Shown: positions 22,951 to 36,900 of the stretch, one piece after another
How positions within the stretch are numbered: position 1 is the first letter of the stretch
How the letters are laid out: every line of letters begins with the position of its first letter
Source of the DNA: Monosporascus cannonballus
Lineage: Eukaryota > Ascomycota > Sordariomycetes > Xylariales
DNA: 64,000 nt
Direction of reading: 5' to 3'
Assembly (NCBI GenBank): GCA_004154925.1
Contig: QJNS01000239.1
Span: 1-64,000 of the forward strand
The notes under the pieces: model-generated
Told to the model about the DNA's origin: nothing
Databases searched by the model: none
Seen by the model: only the letters and a program-made list of their open reading frames with translations
Made by a program: the position numbers and the translations under genes

Positions 22951-23322
22951 TGTGACGAGCTATAGGGTTTAACCAACTATTAAACCTTAAGTCGACGGGT
23001 TTATGTTGACAGGAGTATCGTGGGAATCTGAGCAATAGATACAGTAAGGTGTCACGTCTCGTAATGCCAAGGGTACCTTGGGTAACGAATTGTTATTGCA
23101 AGCTGAAGTTATCTAGACTATGGAAGTAATGAGCGTATATATCCTGATTCCTTTATTACTGCTCATCTCTGCTCAGCAGAGCCCTGCTGAGCAGTTGCTC
23201 AGTGCTGCTCAGTCGTGCTCAGTTGAGACCCGCTGAGCGCTGATCACGTGACCCTGAACTAGCGTAGCTTCGTGATCTTGGCTGGACCGTTTTCGCAGGC
23301 CCAGCTGACTTGGGTTGTAACA
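22951..23322 (+). repeat. solo LTR of the F family nested in the Gypsy 2 LTR
   Basis: 372 bp from TGTGACGAGC to GGTTGTAACA, flanked by perfect TAAGT target duplications (22946-22950 and 23323-23327). The uninterrupted partner LTR at 30411 confirms the empty site. Its start matches the F LTR ('ggtttaaccaactattaaac', 'gtttatgttgacaggagtat') and its end is homologous to the F LTR end. Its middle differs and contains a GCTCAG repeat cluster. It is almost free of RIP-type damage, which points to a young insertion or escape from RIP. A solo LTR usually arises by recombination between the two LTRs of one element. Confidence 0.85.
23163..23250 (+). repeat. GCTCAG repeat cluster in the solo LTR
   Basis: Seven or more copies of GCTCA(G/T) or its inverse CTGAGC in under 90 bp, arranged in direct and inverted orientation, then CTGAGCGCTGATCACGTG. 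It could form hairpins or act as multiple protein-binding sites in the LTR promoter. The older F LTRs lack a recognisable counterpart. Confidence 0.6.
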
Positions 23323-23459
23323 TAAGTGTATTAGGTTACTTCCATCTGGCGTTTCCTACTAGCTGCCAGATGGTGGATGTATATTAGTAAGTGGGTCGGT
23401 GGCTGATCGGTGGCTGGTCGGCTACCAGCCTTATCCTTATAGGGGCTGTATTTTTATCA

Positions 23460-26400
23460 TTACTTCCCCTTTTTAAGCTATTGGTCCCTAACAATATTAT
23501 TATTAATTTGATATAACGTGCTTCGCAGATCTAGTTACGTATATTTACCGATAATTTACCGTTATATTATGTTATAAGTAATTGCCGTAATAATTAATAC
23601 GTGCCATATTGCGTAATTGATTGTGTTCCACCCAGTTCTTTATTACAATCCGTTTTTAACCTTATCTTATTTACCTTTTTTTTCCCTTTCGCGCCCATAT
23701 TTCCATTTTTTTGCGTACGCGTTTCGTTCGGTTTTCCGTCTTTTTTTATTCTTATTTCGCTTTTTCCGTCTGTTTTGCGTATTATTTCTGTTTGTCATAT
23801 TTTTTATAAAAAGTTGTAAGAAAAGTAATACTTTAATATTAAGAAAAATTAGGATTTCTTTTAACGTTATTTTTTTAACGCCAATAATAAGATAGATATT
23901 AGTTATATTACAGGCGGCAATAAGTTATATTGTATTTACGTAATATAACGTTATTTTGAGTATTATACGGTTTACGTTTAAATTTTGGGCGCCTTGAATT
24001 ACGTCGTAATTAATTATTATTATAAAACGTTTTGCGCAGTAAATAATTATTTTTAATGTTATTAATATCGTTATTTAATTTCCGTTTAAATTCTAATTAT
24101 CTTTAAAGGTACCACTTAAATAATTTTTCAGTTCGGTATTAATAATTAGAAGTTAATCGACGAATTCAAAAAGGCTCGTACTGCAAATATTTAGTATAAA
24201 CGTTCCGACGTAATTACGGTCGGTCGTCAACTTAACGTCTTTCGCAAGGCCGAATTTGCCTTTAACGTAATTATTATTAAAAATTATTATTTTTTAATGT
24301 AACGGAAATCGACTTTTAATCGTCCGTTATAGTTGCGAAAATTTAATTTTAATATTATTTTATAGGTTTATAAATTTAAGTTTTTTTTGTAAGTATTAGG
24401 GTCTTTTTTTTATTATTCCGCAATTAATTTCTGATTAGGCGTAATTTTAAGGTACCTTTATAAATAAGGTAATTTTCGAAGGCCGTTATGCCGTTACGTT
24501 TCTCGTTTACGAATATTTTCCTCTTATTGTTTAACGTTTTAATAAAATTTTGATATTTATTAATAACTATAAGTAAAAAAGGGTTTTACCCGATAAGGTT
24601 ATTATTAAACTTAAATATATTAAGCGCTTTAAAAACGGTATCCTATTTCCGATTAATGATAAATTGTATTCCGGTTATTTGAGCCTTATTTTTTATAAGA
24701 AATAAAATATTCCTAAATTCTTTTCGGATTTTACCTTTAATAAGTTTAATAAATATGCCCGTTTTTTGCCGTTATATATTTTCCGATTACTTTCCGATAT
24801 TCCTATGTTAATTTCCCTAATACGCTTATTAAAAGCTAATTAACGTAAAGCTTAATAATTAAATGCGAAATTTTATTTTTAAAATAAAAGTTTAATCTTT
24901 TTTACGTCGTTTATAAATTTTTAATTAATATACAATAAAATAATTATTTGTTAAAAATTTAAAAGTAATTATATAACTAAATAATATTTTAATATTAATA
25001 TCTTAATTTTGTTTAAAATTATTTTTTATAATTTTTATAATTATTAGACGATTAATTTCCGATTAGGCTGTTATTATCCTGCAAAGTTTGGGTCGTCCTA
25101 TTTCTTATATACGTATTTAACTTTTTTTTCGTAACGCTATAATATCTTAAGCGTATATTCGAAATGCTTTCGGGGCTTTTACATATTATACTTAACAAAC
25201 CAGCTTTTTTATTTAATTAAATATTCGCGTTACCTTCGGTTATCTGGGTAACGGATAATATTTTTTATTATTTATTTTTTTATTCCTTTATCAAGTCCGG
25301 TAACGTTATTTGGACGTCGCCCGGTTTTTAATTATATTATGGTTTTAATAAAAATATTGGAAATATGTTATACATCCGTTAATATTTAATAAAAATATTA
25401 TTTTATATATCTGAAAACTTATTTACTTTTTAATCGCAACCCGGATATAAATAAATATAAGTTTTTTATTTTTGAACTTAAAGCTTTTAATTAATAAATT
25501 TATTTATTATTTTAATTAAAATTCTATAGGCGTATAGCATTAATTATAATATTTTTTCTAGGTTACCGTTATTTTTTCCTAATATTCGTATATTATTTAA
25601 CGAATAACTATTATTTTTTCAAAATATTCCTTAATTTCTTATATTTATCCTTTAAACTTTTATTAAAGGTATTTTATTATTTTCGGATAATACTTATATA
25701 AAGTTTCGAACGAAAAACGGCCGGTAAACGCGTTTTGCGTATTATTATATACGAATTCCGTATTTCGTAATAACTTTATCTAATTATCTTAATATTTATT
25801 AACGTAATTACGGAAATAATATTTTAAAACCTAATAAATACGTTTTATTTATTTATCGGTTTACTAATAATAAATAATTAATATTTGCCGTTTTATTTTT
25901 TACTTTTTATAAAATTCTTCCCAGAATTAATTCGTTAATAATTTGTTTTTATTATTAATAATTCCGGTTAACGTATCGAATTTGTATTTAATCTCGTTAT
26001 AAAGTAATTAGGTTAATTCGGTTACAGTTAATATTTTAACCGTAAGGATAAATAATTTTAATTTCGTAAAACGATTAACGATTACCAAAATTATATCGTA
26101 CTTTAACCTATTTAAACCTAGGTTTTTAAAGAATTCCGTAATAAAATTTAACGAGATTTTTTGGAAAAATTATTTAAGTAATAATAGGGATTATAATTAT
26201 CCATATAGTTTATAACGTAATTTTATTATGCCCTAATAATTTGGATATTACTTAATATATTTTCGGATATCGTTTATTATATTTTCCTAATAAAAGTTTT
26301 TAATTATTATTTTTAACATACAGATATATTTTATATATCTTACCTTTAAATTATTATAATATTAACTGATTAATTATTTCCGTAAAACCTTTTATAACGG

Positions 26401-29400
26401 AATTACGAATTTATCCTAATAATATAAAATTTTATTTAAGTTCAGAAAATATTTTTCCTTTATTCCGGCTTAACGTTCAATTATCCGTATTAATTTTATA
26501 ATATTTAAGTTTTTAATTTATAACTTTCGAATCTAATTATACAATTATCGGAAAACTTTTAATTAAAATATTATTTTATCCTTAGATATTTTTTTGCTAA
26601 AGGACATAAAACGTATTAATTATAAATAATAATTTTAATATTAATTTTGTTTTCCCTAGACTTTTTAAAATCCGATCGTAATACGGTTATAACTTACGGT
26701 TGCCGTTATTTAACCGTTAATCGTATTATTATTATAATTTACGTTTATATTGCTATTTATAAGTAATAAATTCGGCAAATACATAATTTTTTATTTTTAT
26801 TTTTTTTTTTCGAAAGTTTTTGTAATTATATAACGAAAGGTTTCCGCTTTTTTTATGCGGATAGTAATTATTTGAAATTCCGTTACCTAAAATTTGTTTA
26901 AAAATTTTATAATAAACAAATTTTGCGATATTTTTATAAGGTTTTTTGCTTTTTTATAATATTTTAAATCGTATTATATATTTACAATTATTTTTCGTAC
27001 GTTTTCCGATATGTTATTTGTAAATCCGAATTTCTTAAATAATATTAAAATTACGTTTCTATATGTAATTTCCCTTAATATATAATCAAGGCGTTTAAAT
27101 AACCCATCCGCCGGGTTAACGGCGCCCGGTCGGTATTAAATCTTAAAATCAAATTACGTAAGGCGGTAAACCTATTAAGCTAATTTCCCTTTAAGGTTAC
27201 GTACTAATACCTTTATTATATCCTTTAATACCATATAATCGGTAAACATTAAAAAACCTTTTTCCGTACCCTTAAGATATTACCGTTAATATTTTAAACT
27301 TTTTATAATTACTAATAATTTTTATTATTTATAATTTATTATTTTTTAATTAAACTTAATTTTGGTAATTAAAATATAATTAGGCATTAATATTTTCCGT
27401 ATTTTTATAAAAATATTTTTAATATAGCTTTTATTAAAGTATTTATTTTAACCCTGGTATTTTTAACGTTATCCTAATATTAAAAAAATAATTACCAATT
27501 AAAAAATATTTTTTAAATTTCGGAATACTTTTTTAATTTTTTCGGGTTACTTAAATTTTATTATTTTACTTTTGTTTTACGTCTTTTTTAAAAGCTTAAT
27601 AATAAATTTGATAATACGCAAATAATAGGCGATAAACTTCCGATAAAAATTCGTAAATCCCAAAAATATTTAAATATTATAAATTAATTTTAGTTTTAAT
27701 TACATTTCGATAATATCGACCCGTTGGCGATCTATTTCTAAATTATTAATATTAATTATAAATTTTAAAAACTTTATTTTTTTTTAAACAAATTCGTATT
27801 TAAACGCTTTAATAAATAGTTAATATTATAATAACCGTTCGTAAACGAGCTGGAAATATTTCGTATATTTTTTTGGTTATTTAAATAAATAATTATATTA
27901 TTTAAATATATTACGTATACATAATTAATTAATTTAATTAATATTTTATATATATAAGTTTAAAACGTAAATAACGCGTTTATAAAGTTAAATAATATAA
28001 CCGTATATTTGCATTACTTATATCGCGTTCGGAAAATAAATTTTTATTAATTACCTTTTTTAATTTTAATACAATAATAAATATTTTTAAAATTAAGAAT
28101 AAAAAGTATTAATTTTTTATCGTTACCTAATTTAACTCTTTATAATTAACGTATAATCAGAAACTGCCATTTTTTTAAGTATAAATAATAGTAATACCTT
28201 TATGTCCATTTTCGAATAACGTATCCGGCCTATTTTTAAGTTTTTTCGGATATATTTTTCGAATATCTTTTTTACGCCTCCGAAATCAGGCAAATTAGGC
28301 CGAATAAAGGCGTTTTCCCTTGGATTAAATTTATTACATATTTTGCCCCTAATAACTAAGGTATTTTTTTCGTTATTTTTTTGGAATATATTCGCCGGAA
28401 ATTCTTTAGGTATATGAAAAGGTTAATTATCTTTTATTCCTGCTATTTTCCGAATTCCGGGATATCTAGCATTTCGGCTAAATTTAATAAGTTAACGATA
28501 TAAACTTATTTACCGGAAAACGCTAAGTTTACGATTTTCTATTTATCGACCTTTTATAATAATCCGTATAACCATTAATATATAATTATATCTAGTAAAA
28601 TCCTTAATTTACTTATTCCGGGTTTAGATAATAAAAAATTTGGCGTTTTCCGATTACGGCGTATTGCAAAATAAATTTATCTAAATTTTCGTTCGTTCCC
28701 GTTATTATTTATTATGTTAATAAAAATTTCGTAAACCTCATAGTATTTAATATACGCGTTATTAACGCCGATAAGGCCTAAAATATTTACGGAAATTAAT
28801 TAAAAATTAAATTTTTTCGTTAACTTTTTGTTCATAATATTTACTTATATTCCGTATTTATATTTATTTATACTGCCATATCCCTTATACTTTTCTTAAT
28901 AAGTACTTTTCTTTTAAAGGGCGGTGTTATTCAGACCGTCCTATAATTATTCGCCGAAATGGATTAAACGTATACGTTTATTCCGGCTCCTTTTTTGGGT
29001 TTATATTTAGGAATTAATTTAATTTATTATTATATATTATAACGTTTTATACGGCTTTTAAAGATTCATTTCCGTATAGCCGGAATAGTAAGGTTTTTAT
29101 ATCTTTTTTAAATTTGTAATCTATGTTTTTATGGCCTGGCTTTTTACAATTATAATACTTAAATAAGCCCTTATAAAAATTAAAGATATTAAATTGTACG
29201 AATTTATTTTAATTGGAATTAAATCTGTAATTATTTGCTTTCCAAATATAAAAAACGCTTTCGGTCCTTATTGTTTTTACGTAACGTCTTTAATTTGTTC
29301 TAAGGATTTTTTTCCCAAAAACGTTAAAATAAAATCGTTTATCTCTATTAATACTTTTAATAAAAAATAATCGGTTTTTTTTCGCTTTTTTCCGAGCATC

Positions 29401-30410
29401 CTAATAACGTTTTACTTTATTTGTTACGTTATTAATTCGTTCTACTTTAATATTTTTTTATAATAAGATATTTCGTAACTCTAATATTAATTTATAAAAG
29501 TAATCAAAAATAAAATGCTTATTATCCCGATTGTTTGCCGGGTTCAAAACGTTTATAAACTTTATTTTATAAACCAAAAATTTTTATTTAATATAAATGT
29601 TTAACGGTAATTAATCGGATTGTTATCGTAATTTCATAAATTATTTTCTATATTTCTTATCGAGAAAATTAAAATTTACGTAATTTTTCTAAATAAAAAT
29701 CCATAAGCTTTTTATTTTTAAATTTTTTTTTTCGTAATTAAAATAATTAAGCATAACGTAATATAATTGGCAAACATTTATAATAAAAATATTCATATAG
29801 CCAAAGCCTATTAGATATAAATAAAGGCATTTCGCTCTGGCCTTTTGGCGTAAGCTTTCGTAATAATTTTTATTTAATCTTTTTATTTTTAATTAATATG
29901 CGTTCGGAAAATTTCGGACAATTATAACGCAATATTTATTTATCGCCTTTAGGCTTTATAACGATATCGTAATTAATTTATAAAATTTTATTTTTTTAAC
30001 TTATATTATTACTTATTATTCGGCTAATTATCGGAATAATTCCAAATATTATTTGTTTTATTAAAAAATAATTTCCAAAATTTGGTTATTATTAAAGGGT
30101 TTAATTTTTTTTATTTTAAACTCCAAAACGCATTTATTATATTTCGCTCGTTCTCCGACCGTTCAGTTAATAATTATCGGGACGTATCCTTATTATATAT
30201 ATAAAGGAATTTAGGATCCCGGGAACCATAAATTTCTGCCCGTTAAGGCTTTGTTATAAATTTTTTTACCTATTCCCGTACCGTAATTAATCGTTCGTCG
30301 GTTAGGTTCCGATCGGCAATCTTTTCGATTAATAACTTAGGTTCGTTTTGTAATCGGCAAACTTTACTTTTGGTAATTATCGTATTATCCTTTATAACAG
30401 ATAGAAAAAT
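23460..30410 (-). pseudogene. gag-pol remnants of Gypsy 2
   Basis: RIP-degraded interior. The reverse transcriptase motif with Asp to Asn changes lies at 27897-27908 on the minus strand. A frame with 'RNRSPTGRYY' lies just beyond it. The region 28900-29200 keeps scattered C and G and is probably the protease/gag border. No zinc knuckle or integrase zinc motif could be placed with confidence. The plus-strand frames near 23600-23900 are hydrophobic shadows of a Lys/Arg-rich minus-strand stretch that may be the pol C-terminus. Confidence 0.55.
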
Positions 30411-30616
30411 TATAAGATAATGGACAGTTGTAAGCTGGGTAAGGGAATTTCCAACCAGTCGTAAAGCGGATTCCAAAAAATAAATATATTAAGTTATTTT
30501 TATCTGGCGTTTCTAATTAGCTGCTAGATAGTGGATTTATACTAGTAAGTAGGTCGGTGGCTGATCGGTGGCTGGTCGGCTACCAGCCTTATTCTCATAG
30601 GGGCTGTATTCTCACA
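30411..30616 (-). repeat. 5' LTR of Gypsy 2
   Basis: 206 bp from TATAAGATAATGG to TTCTCACA, followed by target duplication CCTTT. It lacks the solo LTR seen in the other copy. Confidence 0.85.
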
Positions 30617-33300
30617 CCTTTTATTTTTTATCTGCATAACATTTATATATTTCCGTTATTTTTATAGCAATTACGTAATTAATACAAATTATTTGTAATA
30701 GAAATATTAAATATATATAAAAGTTTTCGGAATATCTTAATCGAAAACTTTTTTTCGAAAACCGAACTTACCGAATATATAAAGTATATATATTTCCGGT
30801 AAATCATCGCCGAATTTAAATTTATCGCGCATAATATAATTTCTAAAGAATTTGGTTACATTAAATAAATAGAGAAAATATTGCAAAATCCTAATTAAAT
30901 GCGTTAATAAATAAGGATGTTTTTAATAAAATCTTTTGTTATTATTTGCTAATAATACGTTACATAATAATATAAATAACTTCATAAATAATTTATAAAT
31001 ATTTTATTTTTTAATTCGAAAATATGGTTTATTTATATTATTTATTAAGCGGCGCGGCTTTAATAAAAAAGTACCGAATAAGACCTTCTTATTAAATAAT
31101 TATAAAGCCGAAAATACTTTTAATGCGGTTAATATTTAATAAGGCGATAAGTTCTTTAACTTTATTAAAAAATGATTAATTATTAATTAATACCGTTTTT
31201 ATTGATAAAAAATTACGAAATTATTATAAATCTGTTTTAAAAAACCTAAGTTTATTTATACTTTTTTGCATATTATACGATATAGTAACGTTAATTATAT
31301 TAAGTAATTAATATTAATAATAATATTTTTTATACAGCTAGGTAATTTAATTACTGTAAAAAATGTTTTATTTTAATTAGATATTACGTTCTGCAGTATT
31401 AAATTAAGTTCTGATTGATTTGATTTTAATAATAAATTTGGTTCCGATAACATTTAAAGAGAAAATATGAAAAATATTTGATAGAAAAGGCAAATATTAT
31501 AATCTATGGTTTATTAACGAATTCCGCCGGTCGCAAAATAATATATATAATATTGATATTAATTTTTTCCGAAATTCGTTTTTAATTAAGTATCGTATAT
31601 TTTTATAATACGAATTTTATGCCCGTTATGTTTTTTTGCAAAATAAGCGTTATATTATTCGAGATTTTCGTAACGAAACGTTTAAACGCATTTATTTTTT
31701 GTTTTGAAATTTTTGGTTTATTAAAAGATGTTTATTTCGGACTAAAGGAAAGAATTAGAAATCCGAAAATATTTTAGATGTAAGCCGTAAAATTATGGAA
31801 ATTAAGTTTATCGATTTTAATAATATTATACCTACTATTAACAACATAACTAAGCTTAATTAATTAGATATAACAAAAAATTAAAATTAGTTTATAAATA
31901 ATTTTTATATAATTACCCGAAAAACTTTTAATATTAATGTAATTAAGGATAATTTGGCTTAAAACGACTATAATATTCCGTATGAAAAAGAAAATTATAA
32001 TTTTATGATGCAAATTATCGATAATCTAATTAATAGTCCTAATTAAGGCTGTTCGTTATCGTTATCGTTGTCGTCGAATAAGTAAAATAAGAATTTATTA
32101 GACAAAAACGAACCGGAAATATATTTCTTTTATTGTTATTATGTAATATATTTTTATATAAACGATGTAATATTTATGTTATAATTTTAATATTAATATA
32201 AATTTGTAATTTATGTAATTCTAATTAATTAATCCTAAGATCGTTTTAAATATTACTACACTTATTTAATTATTATATTAATATAACTTATTCGTTTTCG
32301 ATAATACAATTATAAATAAAAAAATATTTTACGATACGGTGTATAGCATATTTATTAACAAAGTTAATATAATAATTAGGTTTATAATTTACGTATTCTT
32401 AATTAATTACATTTTATTTAAACGATTTGTTTTTCATAAAACTTTATAAAAATATTATATTATCCGTAATTAAATATAACGTATAATTTCGAGTTAGTTC
32501 GTATATTCTATTTGCAATTAATTTACTAATTAACGTTTTCAAATATTTTCTAAGATTTTTTCTTTTTGCTTTACCTTTTTTCGTACGTTATTATAATTTA
32601 TGTATTAATAATTTCTTTTACGTTTTTGGATTCCAAAACTTTGTTCGTTTTAAACGTAATATTTGTATTTAAGTTCTTTTAATTCTTTTTTCGGATTATA
32701 TAATAATGTCGAATATTTAAAAATTACATATAAATATTTTTCGTTACGTTTTTATACGTAATTTATATAGTTATTATTTATATAATTCATTAAATTATAA
32801 TACTTATAAAATCATTATATAATTTGTATTTTTTTAATTAAGCGGCCCGGTTTATAAAATTACAAACCCTTTTTCGAATCTTTTATATAATACTCGGTTT
32901 ATATAATTTTCCCGTTAAATTTCAGAAGTCATAATTAATTAAAGGTCAGTAATTAATTTAATAATTTAATAACTTATAGAACCGGTATAATCCGTTATAA
33001 CGTAAAGTTTATTTTGCCTGTTATTATTATAGACAATATCTTAAGTAATATTATTAATATTTAATATTTATATAAAAACCGTATCTTTCCATAATAAAAA
33101 TTTTTATTCGTAATAAAAACTTTTAACAATCGTAAAATATTCTTAATTAATATATATTTATATCAATGCCAAAATATAAGGTGTTTATTTTTTTAATTTT
33201 TATAAAATTAATATAATTTTATAATATATATCTGATATTTAGAATCGGTTATACATAATGTGCCTTTTTCGTAAGGAATATCCTATATTTTAAAATAATT
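30617..33300. other. middle part of the unidentified 11-kb element
   Basis: RIP-degraded. On the plus strand a plausible dead C-terminus can be read at about 31930-32125: 'NDYNIPYEKENYNFMMQIID', then a Ser-rich run 'GCSLSLSLSSN' and an acidic end 'NEPEIYF'. I do not recognise the family. 33296-33300 (TAATT) is the target duplication of the Copia element. Confidence 0.4.
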
Positions 33301-33507
33301 TGTGGGCAGTTGGGTGTTTTAGATGTCTACAGCTGGCGCTTTGAAGCAGTGCTCTGCTGTCTGGGACAGCGTTTGTCCAGGGACCACCGTTTGTACAAAT
33401 AGGACGTATATATTAGGGCGGTACGTCCCAGACTTTTTCAGTTTTTCCTAACATAAATTATTCAATTATTACCAGTTTCCTACATTTAATTATTATGACT
33501 TCTAATA
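33301..33507 (+). repeat. 5' LTR of the Copia element
   Basis: 207 bp, TGTGGGCAG to TCTAATA (decayed from GCTGACA). It is followed by the primer-binding site. Confidence 0.9.
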
Positions 33508-33515
33508 TGGTAGCA
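33508..33515 (+). other. primer-binding site of the Copia element
   Basis: TGGTAGCA abutting the LTR matches the start of the usual initiator-Met tRNA complement; the following bases (TTTTTTAG) no longer match, presumably through RIP. Confidence 0.65.
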
Positions 33516-33999
33516 TTTTTTAGTTTTTAATAACTATAATACGTTAAACAAAATAATTATTTCCAAGTTAAATTAATAACAAAAGCGCGAAATTTAAAAA
33601 GAAGTAATTTAATTAATAATTTGAAAAAAAGTTAAGTTGTAATAAATAATAACAAATAAAACCTTTATTACATAAAGTAACGTATCCGATTTTTTCTTTT
33701 CCCTTTAACGAAAAACGTGCGGCAATTAGGAAAAATAATATTTTAATAAAAGTAAAATAAAACAATAAGACCGCATATTAAGTATGGCGGCAGGAAAAAG
33801 ATTTGCTTTCGAGGCGTTTTTAAACAAAAACGTTTTATTACTTTAGCTATAGCAATAACTGAAAAAAAATAATATAAAATTTTTATTTAAAAATAATAGC
33901 CCGAAAACCACTTAAATAAGCTTTATACGTTTTTTAATACTAATATTAATAGGATTAAATAAGACATTAAAGTATAAGAAAATACATATTAACGTATTA

Positions 34000-36900
34000 A
34001 AAATAAAATAAAGAAATTAAGGCTTTAAAACGCGAAAAATACTAATATTATAAAGCGAATAAATAACGTTATGGAATAATTATTAAATATGCCTTAATTA
34101 AGGGGTAAATCTTAATTATAAAAAATTAAAACGTTATTATTTCCGCCCTGATCGAAAAAATCGTAAAATTCGAAAGGTTTACTGAAAGCGTTATAAAGTA
34201 TTAAGCCTATTAGGCTAAATAACTTAAAGGAAATATTTATCGTAATGGAAAACGATATGGAAAAAAATTAACTCCTTAAAAAAAGGCGAAATATAACCCA
34301 AAAAATAATTTATTAAATATTAAATGCCTTGAAAGAACGAAAAGCGTTAAAATAATTACTCAAAGATAAAGGTAGGATACGTAATAATTTCTATAATTCA
34401 AATAATTTATTATTGTTTTTTTTTGAATTCGTTTAAGTGTTATTCGAAATAACGAAAATATCGTAACGGTTTCCTTAATAATTTAAATAATTTTATCAAA
34501 TTAAGTATTATCTTAAAAGATAAAAAAAAGATTTTAAAAGGTCCAGTAAGAAAAATAAAGCAAAGTTACGTTAAAAGCGTTTTGATTTTACCTTAGATAA
34601 AAAGAACTATTTGTTAAGTTTAATTAATTAGAAATTTTAAAATCACGCTTTTATTTTAGCCTTTAAAAAGATTAATTACGAAAACGAAAAAAAATTTACA
34701 TAATTAGATTAGTTATGTTTTATAAAGGCCATTACCAAAACTTAAAGAAAACGTTTTTGAAGCTAATTATAGATATTAAAAAAACATGAAAATATTAAAG
34801 ATCAAAAGGAAAACATATGCCGCTATACATAAGGTTAAATAAAGGTTTTTTTTGGAAAAGGATTAATAAAGTTACTTACGATAAAAAAACCCATTATAAT
34901 TTACCATTAAATTCCAAAAGTTTTTCCGCAAAATAAAAAGCTATAATATGCGATTTGGATTAAAAAAACAAATTATTATGTTTTTTATTGCTGTAAAAAA
35001 CCCAGCCGGCAGTTCGTACAAAATTATTTAATCGGTATTAAGGTAAACAAATCATTTCTTCCAATAATTAAATAACGGTTTTAATAATAAATTTTATGAT
35101 CGTATTAGTAATAAGAAAACAAGAAAGCTCATAACGCCTAAAGAAATGAAGAGCAAAGGTAATAATAACTCTAGAAATAAAAAGCCTACATAAAATAACA
35201 ATAGAAAACCCCTTTGCTTCAATTATAAAAAATACGGCCATATAGCGAAAAATTACTTTAAATCGTAAAAAAGCAAAAGAAATAACAGGGAAAAAAAGAA
35301 ACGCGTAAATAACGTTAAAGTAATAATAACGGCCAGAATAATAGTAATAATAACTTTTACAATATCCGTAACGGCGGTTAAAGCGAAAAATAATTTATTT
35401 TTAAAGGTTTTAAGAACTTATATTAATTAAACGGAAAAGCTTTTAGCGCTTACGGTAAAAAACAATAATTTTAAAATCTTATATAATAATATAACGAAAT
35501 AATACAGTAAAGATTTTAAGGGGCCATAATAAGTAAAAGCCTTAAGTTATAAACAATCGAAAGCCCTGAACTTTAGGCGGTTAAGTACGTTAAGCTTTAG
35601 ATAACTAACTACTCTGAAATAATTAAAAATACCAGTTATAAATAGCGCCATATTTTTGTACGTATATTTTTTAAAAAAGAATAACCGAGATAAATTGCTT
35701 TCAAATTTGGGAATAAACGTTAATATTATAAAAAATATCGACGACTTTAAAAGAAATATTCTATTAGATATTAAGTTTAAAGGAATTCAAATTATAACAA
35801 AAAACGGATTAATAATTATTACTTTTATCGGTATTATTAAATAACCTTTAAAAAGTCCTAATAAAGAAAATAACGAAATTTTAATAAAATATATATTATA
35901 TATTAAGCATTTTTTATTAAAGGTATTTTCGAAAAGATATTATATAAACAAAAGGGTTACTTAAATTATAACGCCTTAATTAATAATAATTAACGTTTTC
36001 AGGAAAATGTTTTCTTATAACTTTATAAGCAATTAAAGCCTATGATTAAAGTTTTAATAACAAATAAGAACGATTAATAAGAATATACGTTAAAAAAGGT
36101 ATTCAGTAAAGAAAATAACGGTAACCTTACTAGTAACCTAAGAAAAACCTTTATAGGAACTTTTAAGAACCGAAAAGTTTTTATAATAAACGAAATTATA
36201 AAGAAAATTATTTTTTAATACCGTTGCCTTTATTCTCCCAATATTAAACGATTAATTTAGATCATTAAAACGTTTACGAGAATAAATTTGGACCGCAAAG
36301 ATATAAAAGCTATGCCCTATATAATTTATAACGAAACGAAAATACAGAAAATCCCGTTTATAAATTCTTAAAAATAAAGATAATACGTAAGGGAAATTAT
36401 TTAATACGACATAAACTTAATAAACCAGTTAATATTAAAAATAATAATTATTTTAAATTTATTACAAATAACATATTATGTTATAAAATATATTATGTAT
36501 TTAAAATTAAACACGAAATATAACAATATTTATTTATCTATATTACGTAAATAACTAAGCGTTTAAAGGCGTTAAGCAAAAAGAAAAAAATATAGATTTT
36601 GCAATTTAATAACGGCAGGGAATTCGGCATAATAATTATCGAAAATTTCTGCGTTATAAAAAGTATTAATTTGGTAATTTCCAGCTTACAAAACTAATAT
36701 TAAAATAAAGTTGTAAAACGTAATATCTAGTTTTTTTAAAACAAAATTCGTATAATTTCCGTACAAATAAAAGTACTTACATAGTTTTAGGACCTTATAA
36801 TAAAAACTATAACCCATACGATTAACAAAATACGAGAATTAATTATAAAGCATATAATATTTATTAAATACTTTAAAAACGTATTTAATGATAAACCAAA

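Larger units (their letters stand above)
22876..23459 (-). repeat. 3' LTR of Gypsy 2, interrupted by a solo LTR
   Basis: About 206 bp of LTR once the nested solo LTR (22951-23322 with TAAGT duplication) is removed; this equals the length of the partner at 30411-30616. It is much better preserved than the interior. Confidence 0.85.
22876..30616 (-). mobile_element. Gypsy-type LTR retrotransposon 2, RIP-killed
   Basis: LTRs at 22876-23459 (enlarged by a nested solo LTR) and 30411-30616 share 'aagataatggacag', 'gtaaagcggattccaaaaa', 'ggtcggtggctgatcggtgg' and 'ctggtcggctaccagcctta'. Perfect target duplications CCTTT lie at 22871-22875 and 30617-30621. A purine tract on the minus strand (AAAAAGGGGAAGTA) abuts the left LTR, so sense is minus. 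On the minus strand the RT active site reads 'IYLNNIIIY' at 27890-27910, i.e. YLDD with both Asp codons turned to Asn. The element is about 7.36 kb without the nested LTR. Long runs of stops exclude function. Confidence 0.85.

Noticed and set aside
23160..23260. CRISPR-like array of GCTCAG repeats
   Set aside because: Hexamers without regular spacers, inside a eukaryotic LTR; not a CRISPR array.
23601..23895. Hydrophobic plus-strand open frames of 72 and 92 codons
   Set aside because: They are the reverse of a Lys/Arg-rich minus-strand stretch near the end of Gypsy 2 pol; two overlapping frames being equally open argues for composition, not coding.
35656..35844. 62-codon open frame in the Copia interior
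   Set aside because: Collinear with the dead gag-pol frame, probably the protease region; not an independent gene.
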